Below are positions 1 to 6,777 of a stretch of DNA of 7,626 bases, piece by piece. Every line of letters begins with the position of its first letter. Positions within the stretch are counted from its first letter, which is position 1. Below the pieces are notes generated by a model. It was not told the DNA's origin and made no database searches. It was given only the letters and a program-made list of their open reading frames with translations. The stretch is from an uncultured Granulosicoccaceae bacterium (GTDB lineage: Bacteria > Pseudomonadota > Gammaproteobacteria > CALCKW01): contig CALDHJ010000215.1 in the NCBI GenBank assembly GCA_937941555.1, positions 1 to 7,626 of the forward strand, written 5' to 3'. The position numbers were made by a program, and so were the translations under genes.

Positions 1-1
1 G

Positions 2-694
2 ACGGTGGATTCAATCACCGGTGGCAACCGCGAGCGCGATCTCAGAACCGGCTTCTCCATTCCCTTCCGCTTGAACCTGCGTGGCATCGCCGAATTCGCA
101 CTCAAACCGCAGTGGGGCATCAACTACCTCACCCACGAAGCCTTTCGCCTGCCGCAACTCGACGCCCACGTCGACATGGGCGGCGGCGCGATGTCGATCG
201 GGCGCTACTTCACCGAGTTGCTCGACCCCTCGCTCAACTGGGATGATGTCGCCAAAATGGTGCGCGAGTGGGACGGGCAGTTCTGCTTGAAAGGTGTCAT
301 GAGCGTCGAAGACGCCAAACGCGCGGCCGAGATTGGCTGCACCGGAATCGTGCTCTCCAACCACGGTGGCCGCCAACTCGACGGCTCCACCACCGCGTTC
401 GACCAATTGGAAGAGATTGTGGCTGCGGTCGGCGACCGCTTGGACGTCATGATAGACGGCGGCATCCAGCGCGGCACCCACGTGCTCAAGGCGCTTGCGC
501 TCGGCGCCAAGGCCGTGGGCATTGGCCGCTATTACCTCTTCCCGCTCGCCGCCGCAGGACAACCCGGCGTGGAGCGCGCCTTGTTCAAACTGCGCGAGGA
601 GATCGTTCGCGACATGCGCCTGATGGGGTGCTCGCGGATATCGGATCTGACGCGGGACATGATCCGTGAGCGCGAGCGCATGTGCCGCGTCTGA
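2..694 (+). CDS. FMN-dependent alpha-hydroxy acid dehydrogenase, C-terminal part (5' truncated by window)
   Basis: This is the C-terminal part of a glycolate oxidase / L-lactate dehydrogenase (LldD) family flavoprotein, which oxidises an L-2-hydroxy acid to the 2-oxo acid using FMN in a TIM barrel. The frame is open to the left edge, and a Thr codon (2-4) precedes the GTG at 5, giving TVDSITGGNRERDLR, which fits the family's mid-protein pattern (VD-x-P-x-x-G-x-R-E-R-D). The GTG is therefore not a true start. Counting from it, 229 residues are visible. Lys96 in FCLKG, and His120 and Arg123 in LSNHGGRQLD, match the FMN-contacting Lys and the catalytic His/Arg pair. DGGIQRGTHVLKALALGA (151 on) and GIGR (172-175) match the FMN phosphate site. 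The gene ends with TGA at 692-694. Whether the substrate is lactate, glycolate, mandelate or another acid cannot be told, because the N-terminal part is missing. No partner gene is visible. Confidence 0.93.
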   Translation, partial: TVDSITGGNRERDLRTGFSIPFRLNLRGIAEFALKPQWGINYLTHEAFRLPQLDAHVDMGGGAMSIGRYFTELLDPSLNWDDVAKMVREWDGQFCLKGVMSVEDAKRAAEIGCTGIVLSNHGGRQLDGSTTAFDQLEEIVAAVGDRLDVMIDGGIQRGTHVLKALALGAKAVGIGRYYLFPLAAAGQPGVERALFKLREEIVRDMRLMGCSRISDLTRDMIRERERMCRV

Positions 695-751
695 GCGAGA
701 CACAACACCCCGTGGGCCTGGATCATGCCGGTTACGCTGTGAAACCCTGAC

Positions 752-767
752 CTGACTCGCCAGTCAG
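752..767. repeat. Short perfect inverted repeat upstream of yigZ
   Basis: CTGACT (752-757) and AGTCAG (762-767) form a 6-bp stem with a 4-base CGCC loop. It lies 58 bases after the dehydrogenase stop and 33 bases before the yigZ start. No T-tract follows, so it is a poor intrinsic terminator. It could be an operator half-site pair or simply chance in a 105-base intergenic gap. Confidence 0.3.
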
Positions 768-786
768 ACCCGGAGAACCACCGCGC

Positions 787-792
787 TACACT
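787..792 (+). promoter_or_regulatory. Candidate -10 box immediately upstream of yigZ
   Basis: TACACT matches the sigma-70 -10 consensus at four of six bases and ends seven bases before the yigZ ATG. No good -35 hexamer sits at the expected distance. If used, transcription would start at or within a base or two of the ATG, giving a leaderless mRNA. This fits the absence of a Shine-Dalgarno sequence in the last 15 bases before the start; the nearest purine-rich run, GGAGAA at 772-777, is too far upstream. Confidence 0.35.
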
Positions 793-799
793 GTCAGCC

Positions 800-1405
800 A
801 TGAACTGCCGCATCCCACTCGACCCGGTCGAGGTGCACACCGAGATCAAGCGCTCGCGCTTTCTCGCAACCGTTGCCCACGCGCCCACCGCAACCGAGGC
901 ACAGCGCGTGATCTCAGCGCGGCGCCAGCAACACCCGGACGCCAACCACGTGTGCTGGGCTTTCATTGCCGGTGTGCCGGGGCGAACCACGGCGCTCGGC
1001 TGCTCGGATGACGGTGAGCCCGCCGGCACTGCCGGCAAACCCATGTTGAACGTGCTTCAGCACGGCGATATCGGCTTTGTGGTCGCCGCCACCGTACGCT
1101 ACTTCGGCGGCACCAAACTCGGCACCGGCGGCCTGGTGCGAGCCTATACCCAATCGTTGGTCGCGGCGCTGGACGCACTCACCACCGCGCCGTGGCGCCA
1201 ACGCACAGCGCTGAAGGTGTCTGTACCCTACGCCACCGAATCCACGGTGCGGCACTTGATCGACAGCCACCGCGCCGACATCGAATCGGTTGCTTACAGC
1301 GACACTGCCGACTTCGACCTGCTGGTGGACGCCGATGCGTGCGAGCCACTGATCAATGCGCTGAACAATGCCTGCGCCGGCCAGATCACAGTGCACGGCA
1401 CATGA
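800..1405 (+). CDS. yigZ: YigZ/IMPACT family protein (UPF0029)
   Basis: This 201-residue protein has the length and both halves of the bacterial YigZ family, the homologue of eukaryotic IMPACT. The N-terminal domain carries EIKRSRFLA (15-23), the strongly conserved SDDGEPAGTAGKP (69-81) and YFGGTKLGTGGLVRAY (101-116). The C-terminal part (about 138-200) fits the small ferredoxin-like domain (DUF1949-type). The protein is expected to be soluble and cytoplasmic. IMPACT acts on GCN2 signalling in eukaryotes; the bacterial role is not settled, although a link to translation or nucleic-acid binding has been proposed for the fold. The ATG at 800 is chosen because the conserved EIKRSRF block falls at the usual distance from it, although no Shine-Dalgarno precedes it. 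Its TGA overlaps the ATG of the aspartic protease gene by four bases, so the two are probably co-translated. Confidence 0.93.
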   Translation: MNCRIPLDPVEVHTEIKRSRFLATVAHAPTATEAQRVISARRQQHPDANHVCWAFIAGVPGRTTALGCSDDGEPAGTAGKPMLNVLQHGDIGFVVAATVRYFGGTKLGTGGLVRAYTQSLVAALDALTTAPWRQRTALKVSVPYATESTVRHLIDSHRADIESVAYSDTADFDLLVDADACEPLINALNNACAGQITVHGT

Positions 1406-1908
1406 GTACACGTCGCACCGGTCTGGCCATGATCGTGCTCGCCTGGTTGGTCGTGGGCGGTCTGCTCGTGCTGATGTTCACGCGCGTGCTCGAAGACCGT
1501 GAAAACCCGAATCGCAACCCCGCCACCCGCATCGACGGCAGCCAGATCGAGGTCACGCTCCGGCGCAACCGCGCCGGCCACTTCGTTGCCAATGGCGAGA
1601 TCAACGGCGCAGACGCAGTTTTCCTGCTCGACACCGGCGCAACCGACGTGGTCGTCTCGGCCGAACTCGCGACCCGGGCAGGCCTGAAACGCCTGCGCGC
1701 CGCCCGCGCCAGCACCGCGGCGGGCACCATATCCGTCTTCGACACCCGCATCGACCGCGTCGCGCTCGGCGACATCGTGCTGCGCGACGTCAACGCCAGC
1801 ATCAACCCGCACATGCAAGGTCGCGACGTGCTGCTCGGCATGAGCTTCCTCGGCCAACTCGAACTCACCCAGCGCGATGGCACCCTGACCCTGCGCCACG
1901 CCGAATAG
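1402..1908 (+). CDS. Membrane-anchored retropepsin-like aspartic protease (clan AA, TIGR02281-like)
   Basis: The product is 168 residues. Residues 1-6 are short and basic, and about 8-26 form one hydrophobic segment (LAMIVLAWLVVGGLLVLMF), so the protein is probably anchored in the inner membrane with its C-terminal domain in the periplasm. That domain has the retropepsin active-site block FLLDTGATDVVVS (74-86) with catalytic Asp77 in DTGA, and the later hydrophobic-Gly motif VLLGMSFL (143-150). There is only one DTG, so activity would need a homodimer, as in retroviral proteases and bacterial relatives. The frame is open upstream to 1192, but the ATG at 1402 is chosen because it gives the anchor directly and overlaps the yigZ stop (ATGA). 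Upstream codons would run inside yigZ. No Shine-Dalgarno is obvious, which fits translational coupling. Natural substrates of this family are largely unknown. Confidence 0.88.
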   Translation: MSTRRTGLAMIVLAWLVVGGLLVLMFTRVLEDRENPNRNPATRIDGSQIEVTLRRNRAGHFVANGEINGADAVFLLDTGATDVVVSAELATRAGLKRLRAARASTAAGTISVFDTRIDRVALGDIVLRDVNASINPHMQGRDVLLGMSFLGQLELTQRDGTLTLRHAE

Positions 1909-1916
1909 TCCAACGG

Positions 1917-1947
1917 TTCACAACCCGTTCGCCAGACACGGCACAAT
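1917..1947 (+). promoter_or_regulatory. Candidate sigma-70 promoter for the MOSC gene
   Basis: TTCACA (1917-1922) matches the -35 consensus at five of six bases and CACAAT (1942-1947) matches the -10 at four of six, but the 19-base spacer is longer than the preferred 17. It starts nine bases after the protease stop and would give a leader of about 27 bases containing the GAGG ribosome binding site at 1970-1973. Confidence 0.33.
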
Positions 1948-1980
1948 GGGCCTCTGTCGCCCGAATCTCGAGGTTGCCCC

Positions 1981-2757
1981 ATGCCCGCACACATCGTCTC
2001 GCTCTCGTCTTACCCCGTCAAAGGCTTGTCCGCTCTCAGCCACGAGCGTGTGGCGGTGGTGGCGGGTCAGGGTTTCCCGGGCGACCGCATTTTCGGCTTT
2101 GCCAAGGGCAACAGTGGGTTTGATCCGGCCAACCCGCAGCCCCTGCCAAAGAGCCGCTTTCTCGCGCTCTACGGCTACGAGGCGCTCGCCCGCCTCGACA
2201 CCGCGATCGACCCCAACACGCTGAACATGCGCATCACCGAGCGCGAAGGTGCGAACCACTATTTCGACCTGTCGCGCGCAGAGGGTGAAGCCAAAGCCAC
2301 CGCGTTCCTGAACACCCTGCTCGCACTCGACGCCGAAGAATACCCGGTGTTCGCCACTGCCGCGCCACACCGGTTTACCGACGTGTCGGTCACATCAACC
2401 CAGATGATGCACGCGATATCCTTGATCAACCTCGCGTCGGTCAGGGCCTTCGGCGAGGCGATCGGGGCCGAGGTCGACCCGGCGCGCTTCCGCGGCAATA
2501 TCCTGATCGACGGCTGGCCGCCCTTTTCCGAACTCGACCTCGTCGGCCAACGGATTCAATTGGCTGGCCTCGACTTCGAGGTGCTCAAACGCACCAAGCG
2601 CTGCCCCGCGACACAAGTCAACCCCGACACCGCCGAACGCGACCTCGACGTGCCGCGGCTGATCAAACAGCACTACGGACACGCCGACATGGGGATCTAC
2701 ATTGAAGCGCTCACGGGCGGCGGGCTTCACTGCGGTGATACCGCATCACATCCCTGA
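1981..2757 (+). CDS. MOSC domain-containing protein (with N-terminal MOSC beta-barrel region)
   Basis: This 258-residue protein is soluble, with no signal peptide or membrane segment. The N-terminal part begins with LSSYPVKGLSA (7-18), the typical opening of the MOSC N-terminal beta-barrel domain. The MOSC domain follows in roughly the second half: RFRGNILIDG (169-178), then KRTKRCPATQVNPDT (203-217). Cys208 in RCPATQVNP aligns with the conserved cysteine used in MOSC proteins (Moco sulfurase C-terminal, mARC, YcbX, YiiM) for sulfur carriage or molybdenum ligation. No 2Fe-2S ferredoxin domain like that of YcbX is attached. A likely role is molybdenum-cofactor-dependent reduction of N-hydroxylated compounds or sulfur transfer, but neither the substrate nor a reductase partner is visible. 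GAGG at 1970-1973, seven bases before the ATG, supports this start. The gene ends at a convergent junction holding REP-like palindromes. Confidence 0.9.
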   Translation: MPAHIVSLSSYPVKGLSALSHERVAVVAGQGFPGDRIFGFAKGNSGFDPANPQPLPKSRFLALYGYEALARLDTAIDPNTLNMRITEREGANHYFDLSRAEGEAKATAFLNTLLALDAEEYPVFATAAPHRFTDVSVTSTQMMHAISLINLASVRAFGEAIGAEVDPARFRGNILIDGWPPFSELDLVGQRIQLAGLDFEVLKRTKRCPATQVNPDTAERDLDVPRLIKQHYGHADMGIYIEALTGGGLHCGDTASHP

Positions 2758-2772
2758 ACATCCTACCTGTGT

Positions 2773-2812
2773 CCTATCGCGCGTGGCCGCCGCGCGGCGC
2801 ACTCGCTCCCAC
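2773..2812 (-). repeat. REP-like palindromic element, copy 1 (minus orientation)
   Basis: Read on the minus strand from 2812, this copy starts GGTGGGAGCGAGTG, forms a hairpin at 2802-2783 (8 paired bases as GTG plus GCCGC, a one-base C bulge and a 3-base GCG loop) and continues ACGCGATAGG-like to 2773. Over 40 aligned bases without gaps it matches the copy at 2839-2878 at 30 positions. A GTGGGAG head followed by a hairpin and then GCGAT resembles REP sequences of Pseudomonas and related bacteria. It lies between two converging genes, the classic REP location. Confidence 0.7.
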
Positions 2813-2838
2813 CGTGAAAAGTAACCACATGCGCAGTT

Positions 2839-2878
2839 GTGGGAGGGACTGCCTCGCGCAGCGAGCAGACGCGATGGG
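2839..2878 (+). repeat. REP-like palindromic element, copy 2 (plus orientation)
   Basis: This copy starts GTGGGAGGGACTGC, forms a hairpin at 2849-2868 (CTGC plus TCGC pairing with GCGA plus GCAG, one C bulge, 3-base GCA loop) and ends ACGCGATGGG. It is inverted relative to copy 1, with the two GTGGGAG heads facing each other across 26 bases (2813-2838). The stem keeps its pairing while its bases differ from copy 1, as expected of a structure under selection. No transposase of the RAYT (REP-associated) type is in the window. Confidence 0.7.
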
Positions 2879-2904
2879 TGTGCGGCGTCCTTGATGTCTG
2901 ACTA

Positions 2905-3789
2905 CTACGCTGCCGGTGGCGAATCAACATAGGGTAGCGACTCGACGGTCGGCTGCCATGCACCCTCGGCTTGCAGCGCATCCAGATGATCCGCGATGCC
3001 CGACAAGGTCGTGAACCACACATCGCGCGTCTCCATCGTGCGCGCCATCCAGGCTTCGACCTGCTGCCAACGCGCGAGCCGCCCGGTCAGGAACGGGTGC
3101 ACGATCAACATGAAGAAACCGCCCGCCGCATACTGCGCCTCGAACTCCTCCCAGAACGCCGCCAGCCCTTCGCTGGGCGACTTGACCGGCATCATGTAAC
3201 CGATCTCTTCATAGTGTGCGAAAGGCGGCCAGTCGTCCGTGCCCCAGTGCACCGGCATCTCGTAGAGCTGCCCGTTGGCGGTGTCGACGCGATACGGGAT
3301 GTCGTCGGCCATCATCGAGCTGTCGTAGCGAAAGCCGTGTTCGATCAGCAAGTCGAGCACTTCGTCCGTTATGTTGTAGACCGGTGCGCGGTAGCCGCGC
3401 GGCGCCTCGCCACAGATGCGCAGGTGCGCGTCCAGCGCGCGCTCGAACCACTCGCGCTGGGACCCGTAGGTCGTGATCGGGTCTTCGTGCAGGTAGCCGT
3501 GGTGGCCAATCTCGTGGCCCCCTTTGAGGATCGCCTCGACCGTCTCGGGGTAGGTCTCGAGGCACCACCCCGGGATGAAAAACGACTGCTGCACGCCGAG
3601 CCGTTGGTAGGTATCGAGAATGCGTGGAATCGCAACACCGGGGCCGTAGCGCCCCATGGAAGCCGGGTAGAGTCGGCGGTGACTGTCTTGCGGCTTGGCG
3701 ATGTGGATCAGGCTGTCCGCATCCATGTCGAAGGTGATAGCAACGGCACAGCGCGCGCCGTTGGGCCAGGGAACGGGGTTGCGAATCAT
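2905..3789 (-). CDS. Polysaccharide deacetylase / NodB-fold amidohydrolase (HpPgdA/PuuE-like)
   Basis: This 294-residue protein is a metal-dependent carbohydrate-esterase-4 (NodB) fold enzyme that hydrolyses an N-acetyl or other amide/imide bond. Metal and catalytic motifs are present in order: ITFDMDAD (18-25, Asp21/Asp23), GHEIGHHGYLHED (91-103, His97 and His101 as the H-x3-H metal pair), RGYRAP (131-136) and IVHP (229-232). The length and the FDMDAD form fit the cytoplasmic subgroup that includes H. pylori PgdA and the allantoinase PuuE, rather than secreted chitin or peptidoglycan deacetylases. There is no signal peptide or membrane segment. GGAG seven bases before the ATG (3800-3797) supports this start. 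It ends in tandem TAG TAG (2907-2902). It follows the ABC transporter genes in the same direction after 168 bases, so it probably acts on the imported compound. The generic name should not be read as proof of a polysaccharide substrate. Confidence 0.88.
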   Translation of the reverse strand: MIRNPVPWPNGARCAVAITFDMDADSLIHIAKPQDSHRRLYPASMGRYGPGVAIPRILDTYQRLGVQQSFFIPGWCLETYPETVEAILKGGHEIGHHGYLHEDPITTYGSQREWFERALDAHLRICGEAPRGYRAPVYNITDEVLDLLIEHGFRYDSSMMADDIPYRVDTANGQLYEMPVHWGTDDWPPFAHYEEIGYMMPVKSPSEGLAAFWEEFEAQYAAGGFFMLIVHPFLTGRLARWQQVEAWMARTMETRDVWFTTLSGIADHLDALQAEGAWQPTVESLPYVDSPPAA

Positions 3790-3859
3790 CTACCCTCTCC
3801 GTTTGGTGTTCGGGTTATCAGGACGCGCCGATGGGATCCCGATTGGGCGCGGAATACGG

Positions 3860-3885
3860 CGAATTCACCTCTCAGCCCGAATTCG
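3860..3885. repeat. Inverted repeat CGAATTC-N12-GAATTCG upstream of the deacetylase gene
   Basis: Two 7-base arms, CGAATTC (3860-3866) and GAATTCG (3879-3885), are separated by 12 bases in the 168-base gap between the ATPase gene and the deacetylase gene, about 70-95 bases upstream of the deacetylase start. Each arm contains the self-complementary hexamer GAATTC, so the pair also reads as a direct repeat with 18-base spacing. It could be a regulator site or chance. A TTGACG hexamer (minus strand, 3906-3901) lies just upstream, but no convincing -10 follows it. Confidence 0.3.
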
Positions 3886-3957
3886 ACACAATCGCGACAC
3901 CGTCAATGCCGCCGTGTGGCACACCGTGCCTGCCGGCTTCAATGGCCTCAGACGCGA

Positions 3958-5037
3958 TCAGCTGCCGTCGAGCACATGCGCGTCTTCCGTGCGCCAACTC
4001 AGCCACACGTGCGACCCACTCTTGAGATCGTGCTGGTTCAACTCGCGCTCTTGCAGCTGCAACTTGAACTCCTGCCCGTCCGCGCTTTCGCAAAACACCG
4101 TCACGACCGAGCCGATGAATTCTTCCGAGAGCAGCGTACAGCGCACCCGGTTCGGCGCGTCCGGCTCCGAGACCGACAAGGTCACGAGATCCGCCGACAC
4201 CGCGAAGGCGAGCTCGGCACCTGCGTCGGCCGAAACCGGCGGCACACTGAACACACCCGAGGCGGTTCGCACTTGCACCGCACCGGCATCATGGCGATCA
4301 ACGACTCCGCTGAGGATGTTGTTGCGGCCCACGAACTCGGCCACAAAGCGGTTGGCTGGCGCACGGTAGATGTCCTTCGGCGTGCCGATCTGGTCGATGC
4401 GTCCCTGGCTCATGATGACAACACGATCCGCCATCGCGAAGGCTTCGGACTGCGAGTGGGTGACGTACACGAAGGTGATGCCGAGCTCGCGTTGAAGCTG
4501 CGTGAGCACCGCCTGCATCCGGATCACGAGGTTGGCGTCGAGTGCCGACAGCGGCTCGTCGAGCAGCAGCATCTCCGGTTCCATGACCAGCGAGCGCGCG
4601 AGTGCAACGCGCTGACGCTGACCACCCGAGAGCGTGCTGATATCGCGCTCGGCAAACTCACCGATTTCCATGCGATCGAGCCATTCGGTGGCGCGGCGAC
4701 GGCGCGTCGGGGCGTCCACTCCACGCATCTTCATGCCGAACTCGACGTTCTCGCGCGCTGACAAAAACGGAAACAGCGCGAGCGACTGCCACACCATCGG
4801 GGTATCGCGTTCGTGCGGCTTGACGTCGTTCATGCGCACGCCGCCGATGTGGATATCGCCCGATGTCGGCGCGTCAAGACCGGCCAGCATGCGAAGCGTT
4901 GTGGTTTTGCCACAGCCGGAGGACCCCATGATCGCGAGGAACTCGCCTCGTTCAATCTCGAGGTTCATGTTCTCGACCGCGACAAAGTCGCCGAAGCGCT
5001 TGTGCACGTTGGTGAAGCTCGCGAGCGGATTGGCCAT
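3958..5037 (-). CDS. ABC transporter ATP-binding protein, PotA-like (polyamine/opine importer family)
   Basis: This 359-residue ATPase powers the importer encoded upstream. From the ATG at 5037 the motifs are: Walker A GSSGCGKT (38-45), Q-loop Gln84 in MVWQSLALFP, signature LSGGQ (136-140), Walker B MLLLDEP (156-162), D-loop SALD (164-167) and switch His194 in YVTHSQSEA. The C-terminal 110 or so residues (from about 245) fit the TOBE regulatory domain typical of PotA/FbpC/UgpC-type ATPases. All catalytic residues look intact. The reading frame extends 27 codons further upstream, but those overlap the permease gene. The ATG at 5037 gives the usual short lead into FTNVHKRFG and sits one base after the permease stop, with AAGGA 11 bases upstream (5053-5049). 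It is the last of three tightly packed transporter genes. No terminator is evident downstream, so it may be co-transcribed with the deacetylase. Confidence 0.95.
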   Translation of the reverse strand: MANPLASFTNVHKRFGDFVAVENMNLEIERGEFLAIMGSSGCGKTTTLRMLAGLDAPTSGDIHIGGVRMNDVKPHERDTPMVWQSLALFPFLSARENVEFGMKMRGVDAPTRRRRATEWLDRMEIGEFAERDISTLSGGQRQRVALARSLVMEPEMLLLDEPLSALDANLVIRMQAVLTQLQRELGITFVYVTHSQSEAFAMADRVVIMSQGRIDQIGTPKDIYRAPANRFVAEFVGRNNILSGVVDRHDAGAVQVRTASGVFSVPPVSADAGAELAFAVSADLVTLSVSEPDAPNRVRCTLLSEEFIGSVVTVFCESADGQEFKLQLQERELNQHDLKSGSHVWLSWRTEDAHVLDGS

Positions 5038-5038
5038 G

Positions 5039-5836
5039 TCAGCGGGGGTCCTTGACGCGCCGGCTGATGAAGAACACCTGCGCGAGCACGATAAGCGTGA
5101 TGGAGACGAGAAAGACAAATGTGCCGATGGCGTTGACCTGGGGGTCGATGTTGCCTTGTACGATTTCGAGGATAATCACCGGCACCGTCTTGTTCAGGCC
5201 CGAGACAAACCAGGCGACAGCAAATTCATCGAACGATACTGCCGCAGCAAGGCACAGAGCCGAGACGATCGCCGGCCGGCAGAACGGCAGGATCACATGG
5301 CGCATCGTCTGCCACTCGGAGCCGCCGAGGTTCCACGCTGCCGACTCGAGGTCCGGGTCCATCTGGTTCAAGCGAAGGCGAATCACCGCCATGGCAAAGG
5401 GCGCGGTCAGCACCGAGTGCGCAATGATGATCGACCAAAGCTGCCCGGAGAGACCGAGTTTCGACAGCCACGCCAGCATCGCGAGCGCCATGATGATGAG
5501 CGGGATGGTCGGCGGCAGCAGAATCAGCGCGAGATACAGGCCTTTGAAGCGAAAGTTGTAGCGGTAATCCGAATAGGCGGTGCAAAAGCCGAGGAACGTC
5601 GCCAACACCGCCGCAGAGGCCGAGACGATCAACGAATTGAGCGCGGCCTCCCAGACATCGGGGTCGGCGAAGATCTTGGCATACCACTCGGTCGAAAAGT
5701 CGCCGAGCGGAATGGTCGGAAAGCGCTGCGAGTTGAACGAGAACACCAGGCTGAACAGGATCGGTGCAAAAACAAAAGAAAACACCGCCAACACGTAGGC
5801 CGCAAACACCCAGTTCGACACCCTGACCCGATTCAC
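5039..5836 (-). CDS. ABC transporter permease, PotC-like
   Basis: This 265-residue integral membrane protein is the second permease of the importer. It begins with a short basic N-terminus and a long hydrophobic helix (about 9-34). Further membrane segments lie near 65-87, 99-123, 132-152, 191-211 and 235-257, giving the usual six. The cytoplasmic EAA loop that docks on the ATPase is at about 164-190 (ESAAWNLGGSEWQTM and on through HVILPFCRPAI). The start is GTG at 5836, overlapping the TGA of the upstream permease by four bases (GTGA) and preceded by AAGAGGG about seven bases away. The frame is open much further upstream, but that stretch lies inside the first permease gene and has no membrane-protein character. 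The stop (5041-5039) is one base before the ATPase ATG. The sequence is most like the PotC/YdcV branch, so a polyamine-like or opine-like substrate is plausible but unproven. Confidence 0.93.
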   Translation of the reverse strand: MNRVRVSNWVFAAYVLAVFSFVFAPILFSLVFSFNSQRFPTIPLGDFSTEWYAKIFADPDVWEAALNSLIVSASAAVLATFLGFCTAYSDYRYNFRFKGLYLALILLPPTIPLIIMALAMLAWLSKLGLSGQLWSIIIAHSVLTAPFAMAVIRLRLNQMDPDLESAAWNLGGSEWQTMRHVILPFCRPAIVSALCLAAAVSFDEFAVAWFVSGLNKTVPVIILEIVQGNIDPQVNAIGTFVFLVSITLIVLAQVFFISRRVKDPR

Positions 5837-6678
5837 CGTGTGGCCCTCTTTCGATAGGCGAAAGCAATCGCCGCAAAGGCCACCGCAAAAAGTGTGACCA
5901 TCATCATCACCGCCACCACCGCCGCGCGCGGCCACTGCTGCCCCGACTTGGTGGTGTCGAGAATCAGGATCGGCAAGGTCGGTTCCTGCGAGCCGCCGAG
6001 GTAGAACGGCGCGACAAAGTCGCCAAAGCTCAGAATGAAACAGAACAGCATCGCCACAATCAAGCCGGTGCTCGCGAGCGGCACCACCACACGCCATACC
6101 GTCGCAAACGGTGTGCAACCGAGGTTGCGTGCGGCTTCGACGAGGGTTCTGTCGATGTTGGCCATGCTGACGGTTTGCAGTATCACCGCCAGGGGCAACG
6201 TCAGCGTGAGATACCCCACGAGCGTTCCGAAATGCGTGTTGAGCATCTTGAACGGACCGAGCCCGAGGTAGCCAAGCGCTGCGTTGACCACCCCGCTTTC
6301 AGCGAGAATCACGTACCACGAGAAGGTGCGCACCAAGTAGGACGAGAAGAACGGGATGATCAGCAAAAAGATTGCGAACCGGCGTGTCGATTCGGAGGCT
6401 CTAAACGCGAGCGCGTAGGCCGCCGGAAATGCGATCAACATCGCAAACAACGCGCTGAGGCTCGCGATGAAGAGCGTGTACCAGTAGCTGTCCCAGAAGT
6501 AGTTACGTGACAGCATCTTCTGCCAGTTCACGAACTCGAAGGCCTCGGTCATGCGGTAGTTTTTGACGAGGTAGAACGAGATCGCGACCATGAACAGCAG
6601 CGGTCCGACAAAAAACAGCAGCTGCCACAGGATGATCGGCAGCCGCCAGGTCATGGCGTAGAGGTCAGGCTTGCGCAA
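5833..6678 (-). CDS. ABC transporter permease, PotB-like
   Basis: This 281-residue protein is the first permease of the importer, with six expected membrane helices near 15-38, 65-91, 102-118, 152-174, 205-225 and 252-275. The EAA loop is at about 181-206 (EAARNLGCTPFATVWRVVVP). The start is uncertain. The first possible initiator is a TTG at 6678 following an in-frame TGA (6693-6691), and there is no upstream ATG or GTG. The next is an ATG at 6654, which would shorten the protein by eight residues and still leave the first helix intact. Neither has a good Shine-Dalgarno; the TTG has only a GGGG run some eight bases upstream. It overlaps the second permease by four bases at its end. A 255-base gap with a terminator separates it from the binding-protein gene upstream. 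Confidence 0.92.
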   Translation of the reverse strand: MRKPDLYAMTWRLPIILWQLLFFVGPLLFMVAISFYLVKNYRMTEAFEFVNWQKMLSRNYFWDSYWYTLFIASLSALFAMLIAFPAAYALAFRASESTRRFAIFLLIIPFFSSYLVRTFSWYVILAESGVVNAALGYLGLGPFKMLNTHFGTLVGYLTLTLPLAVILQTVSMANIDRTLVEAARNLGCTPFATVWRVVVPLASTGLIVAMLFCFILSFGDFVAPFYLGGSQEPTLPILILDTTKSGQQWPRAAVVAVMMMVTLFAVAFAAIAFAYRKRATR

Positions 6679-6777
6679 GGCTGTGCCCCGTCAATTCAAT
6701 CACCTGCAGTCTTGGCGAAGTGCTCACGCTGTGCACCGAATTGCTGATAAAAACGCCTTCACACCGAGACTCAGAAG

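Noticed and set aside
11..703. A 230-codon open frame antisense to the dehydrogenase.
   Set aside because: The plus strand shows the full FMN-oxidase active-site motifs; the antisense product shows none.
1192..1401. A 70-codon N-terminal extension of the aspartic protease.
   Set aside because: It lies inside yigZ, would bury the membrane anchor, and has Arg/His-rich shadow composition. The ATG at 1402 with the ATGA overlap is the better start.
2731..2745. TGCGGT-GAT-ACCGCA hairpin near the end of the MOSC gene as a terminator.
   Set aside because: It lies inside the coding sequence, has only a 6-base stem and no following T-tract.
2971..4761. A 596-codon open frame on the plus strand, opposite the deacetylase and ATPase genes.
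   Set aside because: It is a shadow of GC-rich codon bias: its translation is Arg/His-rich with no domain, and both minus-strand genes beneath it have clear catalytic motifs.
4634..5857. A 407-codon open frame on the plus strand across the ATPase and second permease.
   Set aside because: The product is low-complexity and charged, with no recognisable fold, while the opposite strand encodes a clear EAA-loop permease.
5837..6118. An N-terminal extension of the second permease up to an ATG at 6118.
   Set aside because: It overlaps the first permease gene in another frame and is not membrane-like. GTG at 5836 has a good ribosome binding site.
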